Shown here piece after piece: positions 8,264-18,918 of a stretch of DNA of 64,000 nt. The notes under the pieces were generated by a model. That model was not told the origin of the DNA, did no database searches, and saw nothing but the letters and a program-made list of their open reading frames with translations. The translations under genes were made by a program, and so were the position numbers. The stretch covers positions 310,001 to 374,000 of the forward strand of contig NZ_WJYO01000002.1 in the NCBI RefSeq assembly GCF_010994095.1, in the 5' to 3' direction. The DNA comes from Mumia xiangluensis (GTDB taxonomy: Bacteria; Actinomycetota; Actinomycetes; Propionibacteriales; Nocardioidaceae). Within the stretch, counting starts at the first letter, position 1, and every line of letters begins with the position of its first letter.

Positions 8264-9520
8264 CTACTTGAGGAAGTCCGGGATGTCGAGGTCGTCCTCG
8301 AAGGGGTCGGGCTGGCGCTTGGGCACCGACGGCCGGGAGCCGTTGCCGACACCGTTGCCGGAGCCGTTGCCCACCCCGTTCGAGCCGTTCGCGCCGTTCG
8401 AGGTCGTCCGTCCGTCGCGGCTGTCGTCCGAACTGCTCGTACGAACGCCCACGGGGACGCGACCCTGGGACTCCGTGTCGCGGGCGGCGGGCGCCTCCGG
8501 GGCGTCCTTCGTGACCGGACGGGCGGGTGCCGTGTCGCGCCGCAACGCCGGACGCGAGGCGTCGCGCCGCTTGGGCGTGCCGCCGTCGAACCCGGCCGCG
8601 ATGACGGTCACGCGCACCTCGTCACCGAGGGCGTCGTCGATCACGGCGCCGAAGATGATGTTGGCCTCGGCGTGCGCGGCCTCGCTGACCAGCGCCGCGG
8701 CCTCGTTGATCTCGAAGAGGCCGAGGTCCGACCCGCCGGCGATCGACAGCAGCACGCCGTGCGCGCCGTCGATCGACGCCTCGAGCAGAGGGCTCGACAC
8801 CGCCATCTCCGCGGCAGCCACCGCCCGGTCGTCGCCCCGGGCCGAGCCGATGCCCATCAAGGCCGATCCGGCGTCGGACATCACGGACTTGACGTCGGCA
8901 AAGTCGAGGTTGATGAGACCCGGCGTCGTGATCAGGTCGGTGATGCCCGAGACGCCCTGCAGGAGGACCTGGTCGGCCTGCTTGAACGCGTCGATCATCG
9001 TCACGTTGCGGTCGCTGATCGACAGCAGCCGGTCGTTCGGGATGACGATCAGGGTGTCGACCTCCTCCCGCAGCCCCTCGATGCCGTCGTCGGCCTGGTT
9101 GGCGCGGCGCCGTCCCTCGAAGGAGAACGGGCGCGTGACGACGCCGATCGTCAGGGCACCCAGCGAGCGGGCGATGCGCGCGACGACCGGAGCACCTCCC
9201 GTGCCGGTGCCGCCGCCCTCGCCCGCCGTGACGAACACCATGTCGGCCCCCTTGAGGACCTCCTCGATGTCGTCGGCGTGGTCGTCGGCGGCCTGACGGC
9301 CGGTGTCGGGGTTGGCTCCGGCACCGAGACCGCGGGTGAGCTCCCGGCCGATGTCGAGCTTGACGTCGGCGTCGCTCATCAGCAGCGCCTGCGCGTCGGT
9401 GTTGATCGCGATGAACTCGACTCCCTTGAGGCCGGCCTCGATCATCCGGTTGACGGCGTTGACGCCGCCTCCTCCGATGCCGACCACCTTGATCACGGCC
9501 AGGTAGTTCTGAGCTGCCAC
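8264..9520 (-). CDS. ftsZ: Cell division GTPase FtsZ
   Basis: 418 aa tubulin homologue that forms the Z ring. The GTP-binding signature GGGTGTG is at residues 102-108, the T7 loop [10 protein letters not shown] near 203, and the C-terminal peptide ([11 protein letters not shown]), which binds SepF and FtsW, is intact. The linker before it is unusually rich in Asn/Gly. GTG 9520 is chosen because it yields the usual [14 protein letters not shown] start and follows a GAGGGGC site by 7 nt; an upstream in-frame ATG (9568) would add 16 unusual residues. Expressed from its own promoter at 9619-9647. Confidence 0.98.
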   Translation of the reverse strand: MAAQNYLAVIKVVGIGGGGVNAVNRMIEAGLKGVEFIAINTDAQALLMSDADVKLDIGRELTRGLGAGANPDTGRQAADDHADDIEEVLKGADMVFVTAGEGGGTGTGGAPVVARIARSLGALTIGVVTRPFSFEGRRRANQADDGIEGLREEVDTLIVIPNDRLLSISDRNVTMIDAFKQADQVLLQGVSGITDLITTPGLINLDFADVKSVMSDAGSALMGIGSARGDDRAVAAAEMAVSSPLLEASIDGAHGVLLSIAGGSDLGLFEINEAAALVSEAAHAEANIIFGAVIDDALGDEVRVTVIAAGFDGGTPKRRDASRPALRRDTAPARPVTKDAPEAPAARDTESQGRVPVGVRTSSSDDSRDGRTTSNGANGSNGVGNGSGNGVGNGSRPSVPKRQPDPFEDDLDIPDFLK

Positions 9521-9614
9521 GATGGTGCCCCTCACGTGCTTGGTGTGTTCCGAGTTATCACGAGGCACCGCAGTCCAGTGCCGGCGCCAGCGGATCCGGA
9601 CTGTGGCCGAACCC

Positions 9615-9647
9615 TAACCCTCTAGTTCAGGGTTATAGTTATGTCAA
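9615..9647 (-). promoter_or_regulatory. ftsZ promoter with overlapping palindrome
   Basis: On the minus strand, -35 TTGACA (9647-9642, perfect), a 17-nt spacer and -10 TAGAGG (9624-9619). The spacer and -10 are covered by the inverted repeat TAACCCT 9615-9621 and AGGGTTA 9629-9635, and a further AACCCT copy lies at 9610-9615. The leader to the GTG would be about 90 nt. The palindrome position suggests control by a repressor or an activator. Confidence 0.65.
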
Positions 9648-9731
9648 CCTCGTGCTTGGTGACGAACTTACGTGGTCGACTCAGACACGGTGCGCCGACA
9701 CGCCGGGGTCTCGATCGCTTCGCGCCTCGAC

Positions 9732-9912
9732 CAGCGAAGGGAGTGTGGGCGCCCGACCAGCGAAGGGAGTGAGGGCGCCCGCCCTGCGAAGGGAGTGTGG
9801 GCGCCCGCCCAGCGAAGGGAGTGTGGGCGCCCGGCCAGCGAAGGGAGCGTGCCCGCACCGGCGAGGGGAGCGTGCCCGCACCAGCGAAGGGAGTGAGGGC
9901 GCCCCGGCGAGG
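9732..9912. repeat. Tandem 26/23-bp minisatellite between ftsZ and the upstream gene
   Basis: Successive units begin at 9732, 9758, 9784, 9810, 9836, 9859, 9882 and 9905 (truncated). The first four spacings are exactly 26 bp and the last three exactly 23 bp. Each unit starts cAGCGAAGGGAGTG, with variants, and ends in a GGGCGCCCG or GTGCCCGCAC block that is itself palindromic. It ends just after the stop (9917) of the small membrane gene. Nothing else is recognisable in 9648-9731. There are no spacers, so it is not a CRISPR array. Confidence 0.9.
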
Positions 9913-9916
9913 AGGA

Positions 9917-10363
9917 TCAGCCGGCGACGGGCGGCCGCGTCGCGGGGCTGATCCGTACGACCCAGCCCAGCACGAGGTTCGCGACGCAGAGGACCACCGA
10001 CACCGCGACCAGCCCGGGCATCCGGTCGTCGGCCACAAGGTCGAGGTACGACGTCACGGTGACCCACGCGAGCGGCAGCGCAGGCAGCCACGCGAGGCCC
10101 AGGACGGTGAACCCAGCCGCCCTCCCCCGCCAGAGCATCAGACTGGCGACGCAGGCCAGGACCAGGACGGCCATGCCGCCGACGAGCGACCAGAAGACGA
10201 TGCCGCTGTCGGTGAGCGGCGCGGTCGACGTCACGAGGGACTCGCTGACCTCCAGGAACGACCAGGTGACGACCACCAGCGACCCGAGCGTCAGCACCAG
10301 GCACTGGGCGATGCCGACTGCCGCCGCACCGCCGGTGGTCCGAGCCCGAGCCTTCGTGCTCAT
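9917..10363 (-). CDS. Small four-helix membrane protein of unknown function
   Basis: 148 aa with four predicted membrane helices, at roughly residues 13-38, 53-78, 83-106 and 116-138. There is no signature I can name. It lies in the same direction between ftsQ (43 nt upstream) and ftsZ, where most Actinobacteria have the two genes side by side. The 3' end borders the 26/23-bp tandem repeat, so it may be a later insertion. Codon use looks like that of its neighbours. It could be co-transcribed with ftsQ; a divisome role is only a guess from position. Confidence 0.7.
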   Translation of the reverse strand: MSTKARARTTGGAAAVGIAQCLVLTLGSLVVVTWSFLEVSESLVTSTAPLTDSGIVFWSLVGGMAVLVLACVASLMLWRGRAAGFTVLGLAWLPALPLAWVTVTSYLDLVADDRMPGLVAVSVVLCVANLVLGWVVRISPATRPPVAG

Positions 10364-10406
10364 GGTCGGACGCTACTGCCGCTCCGACCGACCCGCGACT
10401 CGGCGC

Positions 10407-11119
10407 TCAGGGACGGATCGTCGGCCGCTCGGGCACGCTCACGTCGTACGCGCTCGCCTCCCGCTCGAGCAGCGCGGCCAGCACCTGCGCCTTGAGGGCG
10501 GCCTGCTCGGCACTCCCCCACGCCACGTCGGCTCCGTCGCGCAGCTCCAGCGTGATCCCGTCGCGGCTCGTCACCTTGACGACCCGTACGCGTCGCGCGA
10601 GGTCTGCGTCCATCGCTCCGACCGCCACGGCGACCTCGCGGAGCGCCGCCGCGCGAGGACCGGAGCCCGCTGCGAGGACGACCTCGGGCAGCCGGCGCGG
10701 CGCCTTGCCGGCCGGCGGGTAGACGATGCCGTCGGCGTCGATCAGGCGTCCGTCGTCCGAGCCGCCGAGCCGTGCGACCGGCGTGCGCTCGACGACCTCC
10801 ACGACGACCGTCCGCGGCCACTGCCGGCGTACGTCGACCGACTCGACCTGCGGGATGGACTCGACCCGGTCCTGGATCGACGCGACGTCGAGCCGGGCCA
10901 GCGGCGTGCCCTCCACGACGTCGGCCTCCGCACGCACGACGGCCGGTGCCACGGTGCTGACGCCACGGACGTCGACCGTACGCGCGCCCAGCACCGACGT
11001 CTCGAGGACGACCCACGCGCCCACTCCGACGAGCACGAGCGCCGCTGCGGCGATCAGGTAGGGGCGCAGTCGTTGCAGCCGCGCCTGCCAGCGCCGCCGT
11101 ACGAACCGGTCGTCGGCCG

Positions 11120-11123
<4 letters not shown>
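10407..11123 (-). CDS. ftsQ: Cell division protein FtsQ
   Basis: 238 aa bitopic divisome protein linking early and late components. A basic cytoplasmic N-terminus is followed by one membrane helix (about residues 23-42), a POTRA domain (ARTVDVRGVSTVAPAVVRAEADV) and the FtsQ domain with IPQVESVDVRRQWPRTVVVEVVER. The GTG start overlaps the murC TGA (GTGA), so translation is coupled. The length is typical for Actinobacteria. Confidence 0.95.
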
Positions 11124-12540
<1,417 letters not shown>

Positions 12541-12544
<4 letters not shown>

Positions 12545-13641
12545 GCGTCGTCCGTCCCGGCCCCTGCCGCGTCGAGGACGATCCGTGCCAGGACGTCGTC
12601 GGCGTCGCGCGGCATCAGGTCGGACGCCGCCGCCGACATCCGCGAGAGCCGGTCGCTGTCGCGCAGCAGCGACACGACGGCGGTCGCCACCCACTCGGGG
12701 GTCAGCGCGGCGTCCTCCACCAGGATGCCGCCGCCTGCACCGACGACCGGGTGCGCGTTGAGCGCCTGCTCGCCGTTGCCGATCGGGAGCGGGACGAAGA
12801 CCGCGGGGAGCCCCACGGCCGCGACCTCGGCGACGGTGTTCGCCCCGGAGCGGCACACGATCGCGTCGGCAGCCGCGTACGCGAGGTCGATGCGGTCGAT
12901 GAAGGGCAGGGTGACGTACGGCGCCTGTCCCGCCGTGCGCTCGACCTGTGCCTCCTCGACGCGTCCGGCTGCGTGGAGCACCTGGACGCCTGCGGCCGCG
13001 AGCGCGTCCGCAGCGCCGGAGACCGCCTGGTTGATGCGTCGTGCGCCCTGCGAGCCACCCGTGACCAGCAGGGTCGGCAGGTCGGGGTCGAGCCCGAACG
13101 CCTCGCGAGCCTGGGCGCGCTCCGCCGTACGGTCGAGGCGGGCGATCTGCTCGCGCATCGGCAGCCCGATGTAGCGCGCGTGGGGCAGCGGCGTCTCCGG
13201 GAAGCTGGTGAAGACGTGTGTCGTGAACCGGGCGCCCAGCTTGTTCGCGATGCCCGGGAGGGCGTTCTGCTCGTGCACGACGATCGGGATCTTGCGCTTG
13301 CGCGCGACGAGGTAGGCGGGGACGGAGACGTACCCTCCGAACCCGACGACGACGTCGGGCCGCACGCGGTCGAAGACCTCACCCGCCGCCTTGACGGTGC
13401 CGGCCAGCCGGCCCGGCACCCGCAACAGCTCCGTGCTCACGCTGCGCGGCAACGGCACGGCGGGCACGAGCTCGAGCGGGTAGCCCGCCTGCGGGACCAG
13501 CGTCACCTCCAACCCCTTCGGTGTGCCCAGCGCCGTGATCTCGGCCTCGGGCTCGAGCCTGCGGACCGCGGCAGCGGTCGCCAGCAGGGGTGAGGTATGG
13601 CCGGCAGTGCCTCCGCCGGCCAGCAGGACGCGTGGCGTCAC
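12541..13641 (-). CDS. murG: MurG GlcNAc transferase (lipid II synthase)
   Basis: 366 aa GT28 glycosyltransferase that adds GlcNAc to lipid I on the inner face of the membrane. The N-terminal Gly-rich loop GGGTAGHTSP, the second signature GFGGYVSVPAYL with HEQNALPG, and the UDP-GlcNAc site (VTGGSQGARRIN and the later RSGANTVAEV) are clear. The GTG start lies 3 nt after the ftsW stop and the end overlaps murC by 4 nt. Confidence 0.97.
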
Positions 13642-13644
13642 CGA

Positions 13645-14952
13645 TCATCCTTCCTCGCGGACAGGGCGTCCGACGGGTCGTGGAGCAGGGCGTGCGATGG
13701 GGTCTTCGCGCCGCGCGGCGGCGGGCGGGAACGTGCTCTGCCGCACCGTACCGCTCGGGGTACGACGGCGTGCCCGCCGGGACCGGTGCGCACGCAGCGC
13801 GGCCTGCGCCCCCGGCTCCGTACGGGCGAAGTTCGCGAGGAGCCCGAGCGCGACGACCGTCGGGACCAGGGCCGAGCCGCCGTAGGAGATCAGCGGGAGC
13901 GGGATGCCGATCACCGGCAGCATGCCCAGCACCATGCCGATGTTCACCAGCGTCTGGACCATCAGCCAGACCGTGATCCCTGCCGCGGCGTACCGGGCGA
14001 ACGGGTCACGTGCGCGCCGGGCGATCCGGAAGCCGACGTAGGCGAGCAGCCCGAAGAGCACCAGCACGCTCAGCGTGCCGATGAGCCCGAGCTCCTCCCC
14101 GATGACGGCGAACACGAAGTCGGTGTGCGCGCCCGGGAGCGTCCCCCACTTCTGGACGCCCGCGCCCAGGCCGCTGCCGGACAGCTCACCGGTCGACAGT
14201 CCCATGAGTCCGTGGGCGGCCTGGTAGCCGGTGTTCGTCGGGTCGGCGAAGGGGTCGGTGAACGACATGATGCGACCGACGCGCTCCGAGCTGGCCTTGG
14301 CGACGCTGGCGGCGATCGCTGCGGTGCTGAGCACGATGACGATGAACGACCTGCCGGAGAGCCCCGCCACGAAGAGCATGCCGAGGATGATCGCGAACAG
14401 CACCAGCGCCGTCCCGAGGTCGCGCTGGAGCACGACGAGCGCGGCGACGAACCCCGTCACGGGGAGCATCGGGATCACGATGTGGCGGTCGAGGTGGAGG
14501 AGCCGCTGCTTGCGGGCGAAGAGGTCGGCGACCCACACGATGATGGCGAGCTTGGCGAGCTCCGAGGGCTGGAGCAGGACCGGGAGGCCGACGTCCAGCC
14601 AGTTGCGGTTGCCGCTCACCTCCTGCCCGAGCGGGGTGAAGGTCAGGACGAGCAGCGTGATCGCCACGAGCAGCATCGGGTAGACGAACCAGCGCAGCGT
14701 CCTCAGCGGCATCCGCCACGCGACGAACGCCAGCACCAGCGCCACGAGCAGGAAGCCGGCCTGGCGCAGCGCGATCGCGTACGAGCTGCCGAGCTGCTCG
14801 AGGGAGGTCACCGAGCTGGCGCTGAGCACCATCACCATGCCGAAGCCGATCAGGAGGCCCGACACGGCCAGCACGAGGTAGTACGACGTCAGCGGCTTCG
14901 CGAGCGTCTCGCGGACCGACGTCGTCCACGACTGCCGCCCTGTCCGTGCCAC
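13645..14952 (-). CDS. ftsW: SEDS glycosyltransferase FtsW
   Basis: 435 aa polytopic membrane protein with about ten helices that polymerises lipid II for septal wall together with FtsI. SEDS features include the RDLGTALVLF region and the C-terminal PLISYGGSAL loop. GTG 14952 is chosen because GGGGAGG precedes it by 6 nt; GTG 14997, which overlaps the murD TGA, is the alternative and has no spacing for a ribosome site. A basic Arg-rich cytoplasmic tail follows the last helix. Confidence 0.96.
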   Translation of the reverse strand: MARTGRQSWTTSVRETLAKPLTSYYLVLAVSGLLIGFGMVMVLSASSVTSLEQLGSSYAIALRQAGFLLVALVLAFVAWRMPLRTLRWFVYPMLLVAITLLVLTFTPLGQEVSGNRNWLDVGLPVLLQPSELAKLAIIVWVADLFARKQRLLHLDRHIVIPMLPVTGFVAALVVLQRDLGTALVLFAIILGMLFVAGLSGRSFIVIVLSTAAIAASVAKASSERVGRIMSFTDPFADPTNTGYQAAHGLMGLSTGELSGSGLGAGVQKWGTLPGAHTDFVFAVIGEELGLIGTLSVLVLFGLLAYVGFRIARRARDPFARYAAAGITVWLMVQTLVNIGMVLGMLPVIGIPLPLISYGGSALVPTVVALGLLANFARTEPGAQAALRAHRSRRARRRTPSGTVRQSTFPPAAARREDPIARPAPRPVGRPVREEG

Positions 14953-14993
14953 CGTGCGCCTCCCCGATCCTGTCGAGCCGGGCGGCGAGGAGA

Positions 14994-16460
14994 TCACCCT
15001 CGCGACGCGGCGTGCCTGGCCACGGCTCCGGCGAAGGAGTCGCCCCGCTCGGCGTAGCTCGTGAACTGGTCCAAGGACGCGCACCCCGGGGCGAGCAGCA
15101 CCGTGTCGCCCGCTCGGGCGAAACCTGCCGCCGCGTCCACGACGCGGTCCATGAGCACATCCTTCCCCGCGTCGACCTCGACGACGGGCACCTCGGGCGC
15201 GTGTCGCCGCAACGCCTCGTGGATCACAGCGCGGTCGGTGCCGACCAGCACGACGGCGCGGAGGCGGTCACGGGTGCGCTCGACGAGGTCGTCGAACGTC
15301 GTGCCCTTCGCCTGGCCGCCGGCGACCCACACGACCGACGGGTACGCGCGGAGCGAGCCGAGCGCGGCGTGCGGGTTGGTCGCCTTCGAGTCGTCGACGT
15401 AGGTCACACCCTCGATCTCGGCGATCTGCTGGATCCGGTGCGCGCCAGGCTCGTGAGCGCGCAGGCCGTCGCGCACGGCGACCGGCGCGACGCCGTGGGC
15501 ACGCGCCAGCGCGGCGGCGGCGAGCGCGTTGGCCACCACGTGCGGTGCCGGCGGCTCGCCGGCGGGTCCGGCGAGATCGCCGAGCGTCGCCAGCTCGGCC
15601 GCGCTCGTCGCCCGCTCGGGGACGAACGCACGGTCCGCGAGCACGTCGTCGACGACGCCGACCATGCCGATCGACGGAACGCCGAGCGTGAAGCCGATCG
15701 CGCGGGCTCCCTCGGCCACGTCGGCCTCGCGGACGAGGCGCTCGGTCTCGGGGTCGGCGACGTTGTAGACGCAGGCCCGCTCGACGTGCTCGTAGATGCG
15801 TCCCTTGTCCGCGGTGTAGCCTGCGGCACCGCCGTGCCAGTCGAGGTGGTCGGCAGCGACGTTGAGGACGGCCGACGCCTCGCAGGCGATCCGGTCGGCG
15901 AAGTGCAGCTGGAAGCTCGACAGCTCCACGGCCAGGACGTCGTAGCCGGTCGGGTCCATCACTGCCTCGGTGACGGGGACGCCGATGTTGCCGACCGCGG
16001 GCGCACGGAGCCCGGCCGCGCGCAGGATGGAGGCGAGCATCTCGACCGTCGTCGTCTTGCCGTTCGTGCCGGTGACCGCGATCCACGGCGCCGCACCGGG
16101 CGCCCGCAGCCGCCAGGCCAGCTCGGGCTCAGACCACACGGGGACGTCGCGCGCCAGTGCCTCGGCCACGATCGGCGTCGTCGGAGGCAGCCCGGGGAAC
16201 GGGACGAGGACGGCCGTCTCGTCGGGCAGCGCAGCGGTCGCTCCGGCGCCGAGCCGGACGTCGGCGCCGAGGACCTCGAGGATCTCCGCCCGCTCACGGA
16301 GGCGGTCGCCTTCACCGTCGTCGAGGATCGTGAGCCGCGCGCCGACCTGCATGAGCGCGTCCGCGGCGGCGTACCCGCTCGCGCCGAGGCCGGCGACGAC
16401 GGCGTGCACGCCCTCCCACGAGTCGAGCCGCCCCAGCGTGCCGGGATCGGGAGCGCTCAC
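14994..16460 (-). CDS. murD: UDP-N-acetylmuramoyl-L-alanine--D-glutamate ligase
   Basis: 488 aa Mur ligase adding D-Glu. It has the N-terminal nucleotide-binding motif [17 protein letters not shown], the ATP loop [23 protein letters not shown], and [12 protein letters not shown] near the C-terminus. The GTG at 16460 overlaps the mraY TGA. The frame continues open into mraY but that extension is not coding. There is a 41-nt gap to ftsW. Confidence 0.96.
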   Translation of the reverse strand: MSAPDPGTLGRLDSWEGVHAVVAGLGASGYAAADALMQVGARLTILDDGEGDRLRERAEILEVLGADVRLGAGATAALPDETAVLVPFPGLPPTTPIVAEALARDVPVWSEPELAWRLRAPGAAPWIAVTGTNGKTTTVEMLASILRAAGLRAPAVGNIGVPVTEAVMDPTGYDVLAVELSSFQLHFADRIACEASAVLNVAADHLDWHGGAAGYTADKGRIYEHVERACVYNVADPETERLVREADVAEGARAIGFTLGVPSIGMVGVVDDVLADRAFVPERATSAAELATLGDLAGPAGEPPAPHVVANALAAAALARAHGVAPVAVRDGLRAHEPGAHRIQQIAEIEGVTYVDDSKATNPHAALGSLRAYPSVVWVAGGQAKGTTFDDLVERTRDRLRAVVLVGTDRAVIHEALRRHAPEVPVVEVDAGKDVLMDRVVDAAAGFARAGDTVLLAPGCASLDQFTSYAERGDSFAGAVARHAASRG

Positions 16461-17521
16461 AGGCCGCTGACCCACTCGGAGTAGAAGATGCCGAGGCCGA
16501 GGGCGACGAACAGGCCGCTGATGATCCAGAAGCGGACGACGATCGTGATCTCCGCCCACCCCATCAGCTCGAAGTGGTGCTGGAGCGGAGCCATCCTGAA
16601 GAGCCGTTTGCCGCCGGACATCTTGAACCAGCCGACCTGCAGGATCACCGACAAGGTGATGATCACGAACAGCCCGCCGAGGACCAGCAGGAGGACCTCG
16701 GTACGCGTCATGATCGCGAACCCGGCCATCGCGCCGCCGAGGGACAGGGACCCGGTGTCGCCCATGAAGATCTTCGCGGGGGACGCGTTCCACCAGAGGA
16801 AGCCGAAGCACGCCCCGGTCAGCGCGGCGGCGACCACGGCGAGGTCCAGCGGGTCGCGCACGTCGTAGCACTTGGCGCCCGGGTTGATCGCGCACGACTG
16901 GTTGCTCTGCCAGAGGTTGATCAGCATGTAGGCGCCGAAGACCATCACGGACGCCCCGGTCGCGAGGCCGTCGAGGCCGTCGGTCAGGTTCACGGCGTTG
17001 CTGGTTCCCCAGATCATCACGAGGACCCAGACGACGATCACCGCCGCCGGGAGGGTCCAGCCGGGGATGTCACGGATGAACGAGATGCCCTCGGAGATCG
17101 GCGTGCGGCCGTCGTCGTCGGGGAACCGCAGGGCCAGGAGCGCGAAGCTGAGCGCCACGATCGCCTGCCCCGCGAGCTTGGCCTTCGAGCGCAGGCCGAG
17201 GCTGCGCTGCTTGATGACCTTGATGTAGTCGTCGAGGAAGCCGACGAGCCCCAGACCGACGAAGAGATAGAGAAGCAGCATCGCCGACGCCGACGGAGCG
17301 CTGCCGGTGATGAGCTTGGCGGCCGCGTACGCGACGACGACCGAGATGATGATGACGAGGCCGCCCATCGTCGGCGTGCCGCGCTTGGTGTGGTGCGACG
17401 TCGGGCCGTCGTCGCGGATCAGCTGCCCGTAGCCCTTGCGGACGAGCAGGCGGATCGCCAGCGGCGTGCCGAGCAGCGTGCCGATCAGACCGAAACCACC
17501 GGCGATCAGAATGGCCCTCAT
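16457..17521 (-). CDS. mraY: Phospho-MurNAc-pentapeptide transferase MraY
   Basis: 354 aa, ten-helix integral membrane enzyme transferring phospho-MurNAc-pentapeptide to undecaprenyl phosphate, which makes lipid I. Signatures: [18 protein letters not shown], the catalytic [21 protein letters not shown], and FMGDTGSL followed by QHHFEL. The ATG overlaps the murF stop and the end overlaps murD, so it is fully coupled. Confidence 0.98.
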   Translation of the reverse strand: MRAILIAGGFGLIGTLLGTPLAIRLLVRKGYGQLIRDDGPTSHHTKRGTPTMGGLVIIISVVVAYAAAKLITGSAPSASAMLLLYLFVGLGLVGFLDDYIKVIKQRSLGLRSKAKLAGQAIVALSFALLALRFPDDDGRTPISEGISFIRDIPGWTLPAAVIVVWVLVMIWGTSNAVNLTDGLDGLATGASVMVFGAYMLINLWQSNQSCAINPGAKCYDVRDPLDLAVVAAALTGACFGFLWWNASPAKIFMGDTGSLSLGGAMAGFAIMTRTEVLLLVLGGLFVIITLSVILQVGWFKMSGGKRLFRMAPLQHHFELMGWAEITIVVRFWIISGLFVALGLGIFYSEWVSGL

Positions 17522-18918
17522 CGACCGTCGTTCCCTTCGTCGTCGCGTCGTGCGCCGCTCTCGGACAGCAGCGCAGCCGCCACCCGTTCCAGGCCGCTCG
17601 CTCGAGATGCCTTCACCAGCACGATGTCACCCTGACGTGCGTTGTCCCGCAGCCACGCCACGGCGCCCTCCACGTCGTCGACGTGGATGGACGCCGCACC
17701 GGCAGCGGTTGCCGCGTCGTGGACCGGGCGTGAGCCGGGTCCGACGGCCACCACCTGGGTGACGCCGAGGTCCGCGGCGAGAGTACCAACGTCGGAGTGC
17801 GCGCGTCGCGCCGCACCGCCGAGCTCGAGCATCTCGCCGACGACCGCGATGACGCGCCCGTCTCCCCGCATCGCGGTCACCGCGCGCAGCGCGGCCGCCA
17901 TCGACTCCGGGTTGGCGTTGTACGCGTCGTTGACCACGACGAGCCCGTCGGCGCGGACGTGACGCTCCATCCGCCACGCCGACCGCGTGACGACCGATCC
18001 GAGCGCGTCGGCGATCGTGGGGAGGTCGATGCCGACCGCCAGCGCGACGGCGGCGGCAGCGGCGGCGTTGGACGCCTGGTGCGCACCGAGCAACGGCACG
18101 TGGACCGCCACCTGCTCCTGACCGCTCACGAGCGTGAACGTCGGCTCGCCGTCGCGCCCGACCATGAGGTTGCGCACGCCGACGTCCGCTCCGTCTGCGG
18201 CGCCGTACGTCACCACGCGCGCCGTCGTGCGGCTGCGCATCGCCGCCGTGCGGGGGTCGTCGGCGTTGAGGATCGCGACGCCCTCGGGTCCGAGCGCCTC
18301 GACGAGCTCACCCTTGGTCCGCTCGATCGTCTCGACGGAGCCGAACTCGCCGAGGTGGGCCGTGCCGACGTTGAGCACCGCCCCGATGTGCGGCCGGGCG
18401 ATGGCGCACAGCTCGGCGATGTTGCCGAGCGCGCGCGCCCCCATCTCGACGACCAGGTGGCGCGTGTCCTCGTCGGCGCGCAGGACCGTCAGCGGGACAC
18501 CGAGCTCGTTGTTGTAGTTGCCCGCCGTCGCGACCGTCTCCCCCGCTCTCAGCAGGACCTGGGCCACGAGGTCCTTGACGCTCGTCTTGCCCTGGGAGCC
18601 GGTGATGCCCACGACGGTGCACGTGAGGCGCGAGCGGACGTCGGAGGCGAGGCGTGCGAGTGCCGTCGCGACGTCGTCGACGACCACGCAGGGCGCGTCG
18701 ACCCGACGCTCGGCGAGAACCCCCGCTGCACCGGCCCGGATCGCCGCGTCGACGTAGTCGTGACCGTCGACGTGCTCACCGCGCACGGCCACGAACAGTC
18801 CGCCGGTCGAGACGGACCGGGAGTCCAGCGTGGCGGGGGCGGTGACGACCACGTCGCCGGCGGCGTACGGGGTGCCACCGACGACCTCGGCGATCCTGGA
18901 CAGCGAGGTCGCGATCAC
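17518..18918 (-). CDS. murF: UDP-MurNAc-tripeptide--D-Ala-D-Ala ligase
   Basis: 466 aa Mur ligase that adds D-Ala-D-Ala to finish the pentapeptide precursor. The DSR motif of MurE/F enzymes ([15 protein letters not shown]), the ATP loop [25 protein letters not shown] and [11 protein letters not shown] are present. The GTG start overlaps the murE TGA and the stop overlaps the mraY ATG. Confidence 0.97.
   Translation of the reverse strand: MIATSLSRIAEVVGGTPYAAGDVVVTAPATLDSRSVSTGGLFVAVRGEHVDGHDYVDAAIRAGAAGVLAERRVDAPCVVVDDVATALARLASDVRSRLTCTVVGITGSQGKTSVKDLVAQVLLRAGETVATAGNYNNELGVPLTVLRADEDTRHLVVEMGARALGNIAELCAIARPHIGAVLNVGTAHLGEFGSVETIERTKGELVEALGPEGVAILNADDPRTAAMRSRTTARVVTYGAADGADVGVRNLMVGRDGEPTFTLVSGQEQVAVHVPLLGAHQASNAAAAAAVALAVGIDLPTIADALGSVVTRSAWRMERHVRADGLVVVNDAYNANPESMAAALRAVTAMRGDGRVIAVVGEMLELGGAARRAHSDVGTLAADLGVTQVVAVGPGSRPVHDAATAAGAASIHVDDVEGAVAWLRDNARQGDIVLVKASRASGLERVAAALLSESGARRDDEGNDGR

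Noticed and set aside
7232-9625. 797-codon plus-strand frame over yggS, pgeF and ftsZ
   Set aside because: Antisense to three well-recognised genes and without any domain.
9732-9912. Possible CRISPR array
   Set aside because: Units abut each other with no unique spacers and the period changes from 26 to 23 bp; no cas genes nearby.
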